Shown here piece by piece: positions 8,102 through 16,785 of a DNA stretch of 64,000 nucleotides. The stretch is from Streptomyces spirodelae (GTDB lineage Bacteria; Actinomycetota; Actinomycetes; Streptomycetales; Streptomycetaceae). The notes beneath the pieces were generated by a model. That model worked only from the letters and a program-made list of their open reading frames with translations. It made no database searches and was not told where the DNA came from. Both the position numbers and the translations under genes were made by a program. The stretch covers positions 62,001 to 126,000 of the forward strand of contig NZ_JAFFZN010000006.1 of the NCBI RefSeq assembly GCF_017676385.1, read 5' to 3'. Numbering within the stretch: position 1 is the stretch's first letter; each line of letters opens with the position of its first letter.

Positions 8102-8722
8102 TCAGAGCGGGAGGAACGCGCCGGAACGCGTGTCGAGTTCGAGAATCCGTCCGGTGTCGACCGTGTAGAACCAGCCGCGCAGCCCCAGTCGGCCGGCTGC
8201 TTCCCGTTCGGCGACGCACGGGTATTCCCGCAGCCGTGCCAGCTGCGCCCGCACGTGGCGCTGCACGGCGGCGGCCACATCGGGCTGCCCGCGTTCGTCG
8301 TCGCTGGGCGCCAGTTCGCCGGGCGGCGGCAGCTGGGTGGTCAGCCAGCCGCGTACGGCGGGCACGGCCGCCAGGTCCTCGTCGCGCACCCGGGCGCCGA
8401 CAGCGCCGCAGTGCGAGTGCCCGCACACCACGATCTCGGGCACTTCCAGCACCCGGACGGCGTACTCGATGGTCGCGGACTCCCCGTGCGGCCGGTCGGT
8501 CCCGCCGTAGGGCGGCACCGCGTTGCCCGCGGTACGCAGCTCGAACAGCTGTCCGGGGCGGGCTCCGGTGAAGACGGCGGGCTGTACGCGGGAGTCGGAG
8601 CAGGAGATGAAGAGGGCTTCCGGTGACTGGCCCTGGGCCAGCCGGCGGTAGCTTTCGCGTTCGTCGGTGCGGTCGCCTATCCGTGCGGAGAAGGCACGTG
8701 CGTGAGGAATGAGAGAGCGCAT
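8102..8722 (-). CDS. Beta-class carbonic anhydrase
   Basis: 206 residues. Zinc-binding motifs of beta carbonic anhydrases are complete: C41-S-D43-S-R (CSDSRVQP) and H102-S-H-C105 (CGHSHCGAV), with RTAGNAVPPYG and SATIEYAV between. It interconverts carbon dioxide and bicarbonate in the cytoplasm. It is the first gene of a two-gene unit with the SulP transporter (11-base gap), so it may consume or supply the transported bicarbonate. A 13-bp direct repeat lies just upstream of its start (8745-8770). Confidence 0.95.
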   Translation of the reverse strand: MRSLIPHARAFSARIGDRTDERESYRRLAQGQSPEALFISCSDSRVQPAVFTGARPGQLFELRTAGNAVPPYGGTDRPHGESATIEYAVRVLEVPEIVVCGHSHCGAVGARVRDEDLAAVPAVRGWLTTQLPPPGELAPSDDERGQPDVAAAVQRHVRAQLARLREYPCVAEREAAGRLGLRGWFYTVDTGRILELDTRSGAFLPL

Positions 8723-8744
8723 CAGGGTTACCTTGCGTTCAGGT

Positions 8745-8770
8745 GCGTACGCAGTCGGCGTACGGAGTCG
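8745..8770. repeat. 13-bp direct repeat upstream of carbonic anhydrase gene
   Basis: GCGTACGCAGTCG (8745-8757) is followed directly by GCGTACGGAGTCG (8758-8770), one mismatch, and then a third partial copy CGTACGGACC. It is 23 bases upstream of the carbonic anhydrase ATG, in the region expected to hold its promoter or operator. Confidence 0.5.
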
Positions 8771-8936
8771 CGTACGGACCCCGCGGCACCGGGGAGCCGG
8801 GGGAGGACTCCGCGGTGTGCTTGGTCGCGGTACGGACTCTGCGGTCGGAAGTCGGCGAGAAGTCGGGCACGGCAGCGTGGGCCGGTACCGGCTGGTCGCG
8901 GACAGGCGCGCCGTTACGCGGCTGCCGCGGCCGATG

Positions 8937-9308
8937 TCAGTGCCGCAACACCTGGTGCAGTACGGGAACCTCTACGGATCTGCGCCACGGCATGCCGGCA
9001 CTGCCGTTCCCGGGCAGCGCGGCCGGAAAGTCCGCGGCGAGGGACCGGGCCTGGCGGCCTCCGGCGTAGAGCGGACGCTCGCCGGGAGCCGGGGGCGTCT
9101 GCTGGTGGCGGACGGTGCGGCGTGGATGACAGTCGTCGGCACCGTGCTCGGTCTCGTCGGCCACGGGGGCCGAGGCGGTTCCGGTGGCGACCTCGGTGCC
9201 GCCCGGCGGAGCGGGCCGCGCTTCGGCGCAGTCGACGGTCAGCAGGACGGAGAGGAGCAGGGCGAGGGCGGAGACGCATGTCCGGATGACGGTCACGCAG
9301 CGTCGCAT
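8937..9308 (-). CDS. Small secreted hypothetical protein
   Basis: 123 residues. N-terminus MRRCVTVIRTCVSALALLLS gives a positively charged start and a hydrophobic core ending in VDCAEARPAP, so a signal peptide or a membrane anchor is likely. The mature part is polar and Pro/Arg/His-rich with no recognised domain, and includes two Cys-His pairs (ADDCHPRR). I do not recognise the family. It is upstream of the carbonic anhydrase/SulP pair on the same strand, about 215 bases away. The codon use fits the neighbourhood, but a small GC-rich ORF of this kind could still be spurious. Confidence 0.5.
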   Translation of the reverse strand: MRRCVTVIRTCVSALALLLSVLLTVDCAEARPAPPGGTEVATGTASAPVADETEHGADDCHPRRTVRHQQTPPAPGERPLYAGGRQARSLAADFPAALPGNGSAGMPWRRSVEVPVLHQVLRH

Positions 9309-9700
9309 CGTCCTCCCCTCGATAGATGGCTCCGAGCTGGGCCGATTCCATCCTCACCCACAGAGTGTGACGAACCCGCACGGCGAAGGTGAACGGGAGG
9401 TGAACTCGCTTGGGAGATACGGGGAGTTCTGCTTACAGCCTCTTGTTTTCCGCCGCAACGGCGAGAATTGATCCCTCGAAAGGTCCGCTCAGGTGGCCGA
9501 TATCCGTACAGGTGTGCCTCTGACCCGCGATGCCGACCCTGGAAACGCCACCGCAACAAGCCTGGGGAAGAGCTCAACCGCTACCCCGAGTACGCGATTG
9601 CGACCGGCGACAAACACCTGTACGGCCCCGGGGCGCCTCCGCGAGGGGCGGGGGAGGCGGTGCCACCATGGGTGCAGGGCTCCCCGACGTGGAGGAAGAG
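9309..9700. other. Intergenic region between divergent genes (392 bp)
   Basis: It holds the promoters of the leftward secreted protein gene and the rightward PRC-barrel gene. A relatively AT-rich patch lies at 9410-9475. A GC-rich imperfect inverted repeat (GCGCCTCCGCG / GGGGGAGGCGG) is at about 9635-9662. GGAGGA at 9691-9696 sets the start of the next gene. ORFs that read across it from upstream ATGs look like low-complexity shadows. Confidence 0.5.
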
Positions 9701-10057
9701 ATGTTCGAGCCGGACGACATCCGGGAGTGGCGCGGGCACGACGTGGTGGACGAGGGCGGCAGCAAGATCGGCTCGCTGGAGTCCGTGTACGTGGACACCG
9801 CGACCGACCAGCCGTCCTTCGCGACCGTGACGGTCGGTGCGCCGACCCGGCGCCGGCTCGTCTTCGTGCCGCTGGCGGGGGCCGGCGTGGGGCCCGGATA
9901 TCTGAAGGTGCGCTACCCCAAGAACCTGGTGAAGGGCGCTCCGTCCATCGGGACCGACGATGTGCTGCCCGCCTCGGACGAGCCCTCCGTCTTCGCGCAC
10001 TACGAGATCGAGTACATCCCGGGCGCGGGCGGCGAGCGCCGCCTCGCGCGCCGCTGA
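9701..10057 (+). CDS. PRC-barrel domain protein
   Basis: 118 residues from ATG 9701, chosen because GGAGGA lies just upstream and the preceding in-frame residues are low complexity. Residues 1-90 form a PRC-barrel: DDIREWRGHDVVDEGGSKIG, SLESVYVDTATDQPSFATV and RRRLVFVPLAGA. PRC-barrel proteins in actinomycetes are often stress-induced small proteins of unknown target. It is followed after 17 bases by a 56-residue membrane protein on the same strand, so the two may form an operon. Confidence 0.85.
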   Translation: MFEPDDIREWRGHDVVDEGGSKIGSLESVYVDTATDQPSFATVTVGAPTRRRLVFVPLAGAGVGPGYLKVRYPKNLVKGAPSIGTDDVLPASDEPSVFAHYEIEYIPGAGGERRLARR

Positions 10058-10074
10058 GAAGCCGGGAGGCCGAC

Positions 10075-10245
10075 ATGGCGCTGTTCTTGTTCCTGGTCCT
10101 GGTGGCGCTCGCGCTGGGGATCTTCGGCTCGCTCATCAAGGGGCTTTTCTATCTGCTGATCATCGGCATCTTCGTCGCGCTGATCGCCTTCCTCTACGCG
10201 GCCTACCGGATCACCGGCAAGGCCACCCGCCGCCGACCACGCTGA
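10075..10245 (+). CDS. Small hydrophobic membrane protein (56 aa)
   Basis: 56 residues. Almost entirely hydrophobic: FLFLVLVALALGIFGSLIKG, then FYLLIIGIFVALIAFLYAAY, then a basic end KATRRRPR; so two membrane helices or a hairpin. It has a good ribosome site (GGGAGG, 7 bases upstream). Short proteins of this kind commonly sit beside stress genes in Streptomyces. The function is unknown. It is probably co-transcribed with the PRC-barrel gene. Confidence 0.75.
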   Translation: MALFLFLVLVALALGIFGSLIKGLFYLLIIGIFVALIAFLYAAYRITGKATRRRPR

Positions 10246-10321
10246 CCGTCGGCGAAGCGCTGCCGCAGAGGCCCGGAAAAGCGGCTGCTCGCCCCCGTCG
10301 CCCCGCGCTAGGGTCCGCCGT

Positions 10322-11104
10322 GTGCGACTCACTGTTCTCGGCGGCTGCGGCGCCTGGCCCACGGCCGACCAGGCGTGCAGCGGCTACCTCGTCGAACACG
10401 AGGGATTCCGGCTGCTGGTCGACCCCGGGTACGCCACGCTGCCGCGGCTTCTCGCGAGCGGCACGGCGGATGCGGTCGACGCCGTGCTGGTCAGCCACGG
10501 CCATCCCGACCACTGCGCCGACCTCAACCCGCTGCTGCGCGCCAGGGGCCTGAGCGACACCCCGCCGCCCGCGCTGCCGGTCCACGCCCCGCACGGCGCC
10601 CTCGACGCCGTCCTCGCGCTGGACAAGCCGAGCATGCTGCGAGCGGCCTACCGGCTGTGTGAGTTCCGACCCGGCGACGAGTTCGAGATCGGTCCGTTCG
10701 CGGTCGACACCTGGCTGCTGCCGCACTTCGTGCCCAACGCCGGTCTGCGGCTGACGACCCCGGACGCCGTGCTCGCCTACACCGGCGACACCGGGCCCAG
10801 CCCCGACATCCCCGACCTGGCACGCGGCGCCGACCTGCTGCTGTCGGAGGCCACCTACGTCCACCAAGTGCCGACCGCCGACGCACCGTATCTGCTGACA
10901 GCACGCCTGGCGGGCCAGTACGCGGCCCAGGCGGGCGCCGCCGCGCTCCTCCTCACCCATCTGTGGCCGGGAACCGATCCGCACGCCGCTCACGAAGCCG
11001 CCGCGCGAGTATGGCAGGGGCCGCTCGGTGCCGCTGCGCCAGGTCTTGTCCTCGACCTGACCGCACTCGGGGGGCACTGTGGGGTGCTCGGCGGCAGCGT
11101 CTAA
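10322..11104 (+). CDS. MBL fold metallo-hydrolase (RNase Z/phosphodiesterase-like)
   Basis: 260 residues, GTG start. Beta-lactamase-fold motifs: VLVSHGHPDHCADL (HxHxDH), LPHFVPNAGLRLT, LAYTGDTGPS and LLLTHLWPGTDP. The N-terminus MRLTVLGGCGAWPTADQACSG resembles the ElaC/RNase Z-like branch in which short proteins act as phosphodiesterases; the exact substrate cannot be read from sequence. No signal peptide. Single gene before the methyltransferase. Confidence 0.9.
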   Translation: MRLTVLGGCGAWPTADQACSGYLVEHEGFRLLVDPGYATLPRLLASGTADAVDAVLVSHGHPDHCADLNPLLRARGLSDTPPPALPVHAPHGALDAVLALDKPSMLRAAYRLCEFRPGDEFEIGPFAVDTWLLPHFVPNAGLRLTTPDAVLAYTGDTGPSPDIPDLARGADLLLSEATYVHQVPTADAPYLLTARLAGQYAAQAGAAALLLTHLWPGTDPHAAHEAAARVWQGPLGAAAPGLVLDLTALGGHCGVLGGSV

Positions 11105-11144
11105 GTTGTGCGGGTCAACACCGGCCCGCACACCTGGAGTTCAC

Positions 11145-11960
11145 ATGGCTGACGACCTGACAGCAGCGCCCGGCGAGCGGCCGGAGGAGATCGACCCCGA
11201 CCGGCCGCACTCCGCGCGGATCTGGAACTACTGGCTCGGCGGCAAGGACCACTACGAGGCCGACCGGGTGGCGGGCGACCAGTTCCGCAAGGCGTTCCCC
11301 GGCATCGTGGAGAACGCCCGCTCCTTCCGGCTCTTCCTCTCCCGAGGCATCCGCTGGCTGGCCGACGAGGCGGGTGTCGACCAGTTCCTCGACGTGGGTA
11401 CGGGGCTGCCCACCGTCGACAACACCCACGAGGTCGCACAGCGGGTGAACCCCCGTGCGCGGATCGTCTACGTCGACAACGACCCGCTGGTGCTGCTGCA
11501 CGCGAACGCGCTGCTGACCAGCGACCCCGAGGGCTTCACCGCCTACCTCCACGCGGATCTGCGGCAGCCGGCGGCCATCCTCGAGCAGGCCGCCGCCACC
11601 TTGGACCTCGAACGTCCCGTCGCGCTGATCCTCAGCGGCATCCTGGGGCATGTGGCCGACCACGCCGAGGCCCGGGGCATCGTCCGGAAGCTGCTGGCCG
11701 GGCTGGCGCCCGGCAGTCATCTGCTGGTGTGCGACGGCACCAGCACGAATGCGGAGCTGCTGAAGGCGCAGCGGCGGCACAACGCCGGGGGAGAGGTGCA
11801 GTACTTCCTGCGGTCGCCGGAGCAGATCGCGGCGTTCTTCGAGGGGCTGGAGCTGGTGGCACCCGGGGTCGTGCCCTGCCCCGAGTGGCGCCCCGAGGGC
11901 GGCGAGGTGCAGGCCCCGGCCGTGGACGCCTACGGGGGCATCGGGGTCAAGCGCGGGTGA
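11145..11960 (+). CDS. SAM-dependent methyltransferase, DUF574 family
   Basis: 271 residues from ATG 11145 with GGAG upstream. Typical DUF574 (Methyltransf_19) features: opening RPHSARIWNYWLGGKDHYEA, DRVAGDQFRKAFPGI, SAM-site region FLDVGTGLPTVDNTHEVAQ, VYVDNDPLVLLHANAL, and an end PEWRPEGG. Streptomyces carries many copies, some next to regulatory genes; substrates are mostly unknown. It stands alone here. Confidence 0.93.
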   Translation: MADDLTAAPGERPEEIDPDRPHSARIWNYWLGGKDHYEADRVAGDQFRKAFPGIVENARSFRLFLSRGIRWLADEAGVDQFLDVGTGLPTVDNTHEVAQRVNPRARIVYVDNDPLVLLHANALLTSDPEGFTAYLHADLRQPAAILEQAAATLDLERPVALILSGILGHVADHAEARGIVRKLLAGLAPGSHLLVCDGTSTNAELLKAQRRHNAGGEVQYFLRSPEQIAAFFEGLELVAPGVVPCPEWRPEGGEVQAPAVDAYGGIGVKRG

Positions 11961-12113
11961 GGGTGAGCCCTGGGGTTCGGGGCCTGGGCCCTCGGGCCTG
12001 GGCGCCGGGGCCTGGTGTCACCCAGGGATCTCCGCCCGTTATGCCTGTTTAGCACCGGTAGGTACCCTGAGTGGAGCACGCACGATGTCGCCACACGGTG
12101 GGAAGGCGGACAC

Positions 12114-12878
12114 ATGGCTTCGGTCGGCGGAGTGCCCTGCTGGGTGAGTCTGATGACCCCCGATCAACGGGCCGCCGAGGAGTTCTACGGACCCGTACTG
12201 AGCTGGACGTTCGTCTCCTCGGACGCGGGCCCCGACGCGCGTATCGCCACCGTGGAAGGGCAGCCGGTCGCCGGGATCAACCAGCTGGCCGCTGGCGCGG
12301 GCCCCGAGGCCGAGCGCTGGACGGTGTACTTCCACGTCGAGGACGCCGACCTGGTGGCCGAGCGGATCGCCGAGCGGAGTGCGACCGTGGCGGTGGGCCC
12401 GCTCAGAAAGGGTGGCGGCCGTGCCGTCATCGCGGCCGACCAGTCGGGCGCGCCGTTCGGACTGTGGCAGGGCGACGGACCCGCCTCCTGGTGGGTCGGC
12501 TCGGGCCCGGCACCCGCGTGGCTCCAGCTGCACACGGCCGACGCCTTCGCCGCCGCGGTGTTCTACGGCGAGATCTTCGGCTGGATGGACGATCCCAGCC
12601 ACGGGGTCACCTATGAGGAGCAGTACGACGAGATCGTCGTCCGGGTGGACGGCCACCCGGTGGCCGGGTTGCGCGGCGGCGCGCTGGAGTCGCCGCCCGA
12701 CCCGGGTATCCGGCCGCGATGGGAGCCGTACTTCCGGGTACCCGATCTTGACGCGGCGGTGAGCGTCGCGGAACGGGAGGGCGGCGAAGTCGTCTCCCCG
12801 CCCCGGGAGGGACCTCTGGGGCGGTCGGCGACGCTCCGCGACCACAAGGGCGCCTCCTTCTGTCTGCTCAGCACCTAA
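12114..12878 (+). CDS. VOC family protein (two glyoxalase-like domains)
   Basis: 254 residues from ATG 12114. Two tandem VOC/glyoxalase-like units: residues 5-125 (GVPCWVSLMTPDQRAAEEFY...GAPFGLWQG) and 130-254 (WLQLHTADAFAAAVFYGEIF...KGASFCLLST). This matches the 27-kDa antigen Cfp30B-like group. VOC proteins bind a metal and a small molecule; the ligand is unknown. The next gene starts 10 bases downstream, so the two are probably one unit. Confidence 0.88.
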   Translation: MASVGGVPCWVSLMTPDQRAAEEFYGPVLSWTFVSSDAGPDARIATVEGQPVAGINQLAAGAGPEAERWTVYFHVEDADLVAERIAERSATVAVGPLRKGGGRAVIAADQSGAPFGLWQGDGPASWWVGSGPAPAWLQLHTADAFAAAVFYGEIFGWMDDPSHGVTYEEQYDEIVVRVDGHPVAGLRGGALESPPDPGIRPRWEPYFRVPDLDAAVSVAEREGGEVVSPPREGPLGRSATLRDHKGASFCLLST

Positions 12879-12888
12879 GGAGCACACC

Positions 12889-13284
12889 ATGCAGGAGAAC
12901 GACAAGAACGGACCGATCCAGGACGACGAGGCCAAGAAGCGGCTCCGCGGCGACCTGCGCTCCAATCGCGAGGAAGCCCGTGAGATGGAGCCCTCCGGTG
13001 AGGACCAGCCCGAGCCCTTCCGGGACCCGCAGTCCCTGCGCAGCGGTGGCACCCCCGAGGGGATGACTCCGCGCGATGTCGAGCTGCGCTCGGAGATCGC
13101 GCAGTACCTCGGCAGGCATCTGTACCCGACCGGGCGCGAGGAGGTGCTGGACGCGTTGCGTGCGGAGCACGCGCCGGACCGCCTGGTGGAGATGGCTCAG
13201 GGCCTTCCTGCGGATGCGCGCTTCACCAATGTGCAAGAGCTGGTCGAAGCGATGGGCCTCCACGTCGAGACCCGCCGCCGCTGA
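12889..13284 (+). CDS. DUF2795 domain protein
   Basis: 131 residues, preceded by AAGGAG. The N-terminal 65 residues are highly charged and probably disordered (DDEAKKRLRGDLRSNREEAR). Residues about 70-131 are the DUF2795 domain (RDVELRSEIAQYLGRHLYPT to FTNVQELVEAMGLHVE). The domain is common in actinomycetes and its function is unknown. It lies 10 bases behind the VOC gene. Confidence 0.85.
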   Translation: MQENDKNGPIQDDEAKKRLRGDLRSNREEAREMEPSGEDQPEPFRDPQSLRSGGTPEGMTPRDVELRSEIAQYLGRHLYPTGREEVLDALRAEHAPDRLVEMAQGLPADARFTNVQELVEAMGLHVETRRR

Positions 13285-13365
13285 GGGGTGCCCCTGCCTC
13301 CCCCTCGCGGGGAGGGGCCCTCAGGGGAGCAGTTCCCCGCGCCCCTGAGGGGGAGGCGGCGGTGA
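13285..13365. repeat. Interspersed hairpin element with GGAGCAGTTCCCCGCGCC core
   Basis: Directly after the DUF2795 stop. The motif GGGGAGCAGTTCCCCGCGCC begins at 13324 and is flanked by CCTCAGGGG / CCCCTGAGG and, further out, GCCTCCCCCTC / GAGGGGGAGGC, so it can fold as a nested hairpin and may also work as a terminator. The same core recurs at 31245 (inverted), 41969 and 52290. Confidence 0.65.
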
Positions 13366-13478
13366 ATCGGGTCTCCGGTGCCGGGGCACGGCGCCGGAGT
13401 TCTGGGTATACCTGACACCGGGCAACAAGGTCGATCAGCGCCGACCAGAAACTCGCACAGAAAAGCGCGTCGCCGCCA

Positions 13479-13507
13479 TTGACACCCCCCTTGCCCCTCC
13501 TTAGTGT
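13479..13507 (+). promoter_or_regulatory. Promoter of the sugar-acid operon
   Basis: TTGACA (13479-13484), a 17-base C/T-rich spacer, then TAGTGT (13502-13507): a good match to the main vegetative sigma factor (HrdB-type) consensus. It is 68 bases upstream of the dehydratase start and directly before the inverted repeat at 13517, an arrangement that suits repression. Confidence 0.6.
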
Positions 13508-13516
13508 CGCATCGCT

Positions 13517-13546
13517 ATTTCGAACGCGTGACGAAATATCGAACGT
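13517..13546. promoter_or_regulatory. Candidate IclR operator upstream of the dehydratase gene
   Basis: ATTTCG (13517-13522) and CGAAAT (13532-13537) are a perfect inverted repeat with a nine-base gap, followed by TATCGAACG. CGAACG occurs three times within 40 bases. The region upstream of the IclR gene carries a related string (TGTTCGAGATATC, 22453-22465; on the other strand GATATCTCGAACA). The likeness suggests one regulator acting at both sites; this is inference. Confidence 0.45.
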
Positions 13547-13574
13547 AGCGAACGACTTCACAGGAGCGGCTCTC

Positions 13575-14741
13575 GTGCGCATCACCGGTATCAGCACCCA
13601 TGTGGTCGGGACACCCTGGCGGAACCTGACCTACGTCCAGGTTCACACCGACGAAGGACTCACCGGCGTCGGAGAGACCCGGATGCTGGGCCACACCGAC
13701 GCGCTGCTCGGCTACCTGCGCGAGGCCGAGGCCAACCACATCGCCGGGTCCGACCCGTTCCGCGTCGAGGACCTGGTGCGCCGGATGAAGTACGGCGACT
13801 ACGGCCGGGCCGGCGAGATCGTGATGTCCGGCATCGCCTGTGTGGAGATGGCCTGCTGGGACATCAAGGGCAAGGCGCTGGGCGTGCCCGTATGGCAGCT
13901 GCTGGGCGGCAACGTCACCGACTCCGTGAAGGCATACGCCAACGGCTGGTACACCACCGAGCGCACCCCCGAGGCGTACCACCAGGCAGCCAAGGGCGTC
14001 ATGGCGCGCGGCTACCGCGCCCTGAAGATCGACCCGTTCGGCACCGGCCACCTGGAGCTCTCGCACGAGGACACCCGCTACGCGGTCTCCCTCATCGAGG
14101 CGGTACGGGACGCCATCGGCCCCGACGCCGAGTTGATGCTGGAGATGCACGGCCGCTTCGCTCCCGCCACCGCCGTCCGCCTCGCCCACGAGATGGCACC
14201 GTTCCGGCCCGCCTGGCTGGAGGAGCCGGTGCCGCCGGAGAACCTCAAGGCTCTCGCGAAGGTCGCGGGGAAGGTGGACATGCCGGTGGCGACCGGCGAG
14301 CGCATCCACGACCGGATCGAGTTCCGGGAGCTGTTCGAGAGCCAGGCCGCCGACATCATCCAGCCCGACCTGGGCCACCTCGGCGGGATCGCCGAGACCC
14401 GCAAGCTGGCCGCCACCGCGGAGACCCACTACATGCTCGTGGCCCCGCACAACGTGGGCGGCTCGGTGCTGACCGCCGCCAGTCTCCAGATGGGCTTCGC
14501 CACGCCCAACTTCAAGGTGCTGGAGCACTTCAACGACTTCGCCGACGCCGAGATCAAGAAGGTCGTCAAGGGCGCGCCGCAGATCGACCCGGAGACCGGC
14601 TGCTTCACCCTCTCCCACGCGCCCGGGCTCGGCGTCGAACTGGACACCGAAGCGGCGGCCGAGTTCCCCCAGCAGCGGGCCCGTTTCGACCTGTGGGCCG
14701 AAGGCTGGGAGACCCGCAACCCCGACGGCGGCGACCGGTGA
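13575..14741 (+). CDS. Mandelate racemase/muconate lactonizing enzyme family dehydratase
   Basis: 388 residues from GTG 13575 (VRITGISTHVVGTPWRNLTY). Enolase-superfamily features: capping domain, barrel lysine in ALKIDPFG, metal ligands in LMLEMHGRF, AWLEEPVPPENL and VATGERI, and the catalytic His in VAPHNVGG. The EMHGR and PHNxGG pattern resembles galactonate or related sugar-acid dehydratases, which turn an aldonate into a 2-keto-3-deoxy acid. First gene of a six-gene operon with a sugar importer; its stop overlaps the next start (GTGA). The exact acid cannot be fixed from the sequence. Confidence 0.85.
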   Translation: MRITGISTHVVGTPWRNLTYVQVHTDEGLTGVGETRMLGHTDALLGYLREAEANHIAGSDPFRVEDLVRRMKYGDYGRAGEIVMSGIACVEMACWDIKGKALGVPVWQLLGGNVTDSVKAYANGWYTTERTPEAYHQAAKGVMARGYRALKIDPFGTGHLELSHEDTRYAVSLIEAVRDAIGPDAELMLEMHGRFAPATAVRLAHEMAPFRPAWLEEPVPPENLKALAKVAGKVDMPVATGERIHDRIEFRELFESQAADIIQPDLGHLGGIAETRKLAATAETHYMLVAPHNVGGSVLTAASLQMGFATPNFKVLEHFNDFADAEIKKVVKGAPQIDPETGCFTLSHAPGLGVELDTEAAAEFPQQRARFDLWAEGWETRNPDGGDR

Positions 14742-15763
14742 ACGCCGCACAGGGCGAGGGCCCGGCCGTTGTACTGGACGCGCCCGGCGCCGCCCGCCTC
14801 CTCCCGCACACCCCGCGCCCGCCCGGCCCGGGAGAGGCACTGGTGCGGGTGCATGCGGCCGGGATCTGCGGCAGCGACCGCGAGTTGTACCAGGGCAACC
14901 GTCCGGCTCCGTACGCGCGCTACCCCGTCACTCCGGGCCACGAGTGGTCCGGCACGGTCGAGGAGACCGGCGAGGGGGTGCCCGGCGGGCTGGTGGGGCG
15001 CAAGGTGGTGGGGGAGGGGTTCCGCAACTGCCAGGTGTGCGAGCGCTGCCACGTCGGCGAGACCACGCTGTGCACCGCCGGATACGCGGAGACCGGGTTC
15101 ACCGAGCCGGGCGCCATGGCACCCACCCTCACCCTCCCGGCCCGCCTGCTGCACCCGTTGCCCGACGACGCGGACCTGACGGCGGCCGCGCTGCTGGAGC
15201 CCGCGGCGTGCGTGGCCGCTGCCGCTCTCCGGGCCGGCGTCAGGCCCGGTGACCGGGTCGCCGTCGTCGGTGACGGCACGCTGGGGATGCTCGCCGTCCA
15301 GCTGCTGGGGCTGGGCTCGCCCGGCGAGCTGCTGCTGGTCGGCGCCAGGACCGGACGCGCGGCGCTCGCCGCCGAGTTCGGCGCCACCGCCTACCGCCAC
15401 CACCGGGAGACCGAGGGGCTCGGCGGCTACGACACCGTGGTCGAGGCGGCGGGCGTGCCCGGTGCGGCGCGGCAGGCGGCCGGACTGCTGCGCCGCGGTG
15501 GACGGCTGGTGCTGACCGGTATCCCGCCGGCCGGTGATGCCGAGCTCGACCCGGCGGCGCTGGTCTGGGGGCAGGTGCGGGTGGACACCGTCTTCGGCGC
15601 CCCGCCCGCTGCCTGGGCACACGCGGTGCGCACCTTCGCCGGCGGGCTGCTGGATCCGCTGCCGCTGGTCACCCACCGGCTGCCGCTCTCCGAGTTCGAC
15701 AAGGCCGTCGCGCTCGTGGCCGACGGCGATCCGGCCGTCGGCAAGGTGCTGCTGCACCCCTGA
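14738..15763 (+). CDS. Zinc-dependent alcohol/sugar dehydrogenase (MDR family)
   Basis: 341 residues, GTG start overlapping the upstream stop. Zinc-type MDR pattern: AAGICGSDRELYQGN, PGHEWSGTV (GHE motif), structural-zinc cysteines in FRNCQVCERCHVGETTLC, and a nucleotide-binding domain with VAVVGDGTLGMLAVQLLG. It most likely oxidises a sugar or polyol using NAD(P). The neighbours (dehydratase, lactonase, importer) suggest a part in oxidative breakdown of a sugar. The structural-zinc loop is complete, so it should be active. Confidence 0.87.
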   Translation: MNAAQGEGPAVVLDAPGAARLLPHTPRPPGPGEALVRVHAAGICGSDRELYQGNRPAPYARYPVTPGHEWSGTVEETGEGVPGGLVGRKVVGEGFRNCQVCERCHVGETTLCTAGYAETGFTEPGAMAPTLTLPARLLHPLPDDADLTAAALLEPAACVAAAALRAGVRPGDRVAVVGDGTLGMLAVQLLGLGSPGELLLVGARTGRAALAAEFGATAYRHHRETEGLGGYDTVVEAAGVPGAARQAAGLLRRGGRLVLTGIPPAGDAELDPAALVWGQVRVDTVFGAPPAAWAHAVRTFAGGLLDPLPLVTHRLPLSEFDKAVALVADGDPAVGKVLLHP

Positions 15764-15809
15764 AGACCCGCCTGGCACCAGGCCCCAGCCCCCGTACCGA
15801 AGGAGCCCC

Positions 15810-16784
15810 GTGACCACCAGCACCACCCCTCGCCTCCCCGGCGAACCCGCGCTCAGCGCGCTGGAGATGGCCGTACCCCGGCCCGAGCCCGCCGACGCCT
15901 CCCCGCACACCTTCCCCGACGGCGGCCTGTGGCGTACCGAGGTGCCCTCCTGCGAAGGACCCGAGGCGCTGGCCGTCGTACTGAAGGAGTCCGCGCGGCT
16001 CGACGTACCGCTGCACCGCATCAGCCAGGGCAGCGGCGTCTGGATGCTCACCGACGCCGAGATCACCGAGATGGTCGAGGCGTGTGCCGAACGGGACATC
16101 GAGCTGTGCCTGTTCACCGGGCCGCGCGGCACCTGGGACACCGGCGCGGCGACCCGTACCGACTCCGGCGGCGCCGGGCTGCGGGCCCGCGGCCACAGCG
16201 CGCTCGCCGGCTGCGTGGAGGACGCGGTGCGCGCCACCGAACTGGGGGTCCGCTGCCTGCTCGTCGCCGACGAGGGCGTGCTGTGGACCCTGCACCGGGC
16301 CCGCGCCACGGGCATCCTGCCCGCCGACACCACGCTGAAGGTCTCCGCGCTGATCGGGCCGGTCAACCCGGCCTCCTACGCCGTCTACGAGCGGCTCGGC
16401 GCCGACTCGCTGAACGTGCCCAGCGATCTGACGCTCGACCACCTGACCGAGATCAGGCGGGTCAGCGGGGCGCCCATGGACATGTACATCGAGGCGCCCG
16501 ACGACCTCGGCGGCTATGTGCGGATGTACGAGCTGGCCGAGTTGATCCGCCGCGGAGCGCCGCTCTACCTGAAGTTCGGGCTGGCCAAGGCACCCGGCAT
16601 CTACCCGTCGGGCCGCCATATGCGCGACACCGTGCTGGACACGGCGCGCGAGCGGGTGCGCCGCGGCCGGCTCGCCCTGGACCTGCTGGCCAGACACGGC
16701 GCCGACGGCGGTATGTCCCCGCTCGGCTCCCGGCTGCCGGGCCCGCTGCACCGCTTCGAGCACACCGAGCCTGGAGGGAACTGA
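15810..16784 (+). CDS. U32-peptidase-like TIM-barrel protein in sugar operon
   Basis: 324 residues from GTG 15810 (AAGGAG upstream). It appears to be an alpha/beta barrel: [75 protein letters not shown], then [20 protein letters not shown] and [19 protein letters not shown]. The last motifs resemble proteins labelled U32 peptidase found beside sugar transporters; I see no clear protease active site. An aldolase-like or isomerase role in the pathway is possible, which would fill an apparent gap (no keto-deoxy-sugar aldolase is seen). Function unproven. Confidence 0.6.
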   Translation: MTTSTTPRLPGEPALSALEMAVPRPEPADASPHTFPDGGLWRTEVPSCEGPEALAVVLKESARLDVPLHRISQGSGVWMLTDAEITEMVEACAERDIELCLFTGPRGTWDTGAATRTDSGGAGLRARGHSALAGCVEDAVRATELGVRCLLVADEGVLWTLHRARATGILPADTTLKVSALIGPVNPASYAVYERLGADSLNVPSDLTLDHLTEIRRVSGAPMDMYIEAPDDLGGYVRMYELAELIRRGAPLYLKFGLAKAPGIYPSGRHMRDTVLDTARERVRRGRLALDLLARHGADGGMSPLGSRLPGPLHRFEHTEPGGN

Positions 16785-16785
16785 C

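Noticed and set aside
6312..8168. Long plus-strand frame opposite SulP gene
   Set aside because: Gln/His/Arg-rich low-complexity product, antisense to a clear transporter gene.
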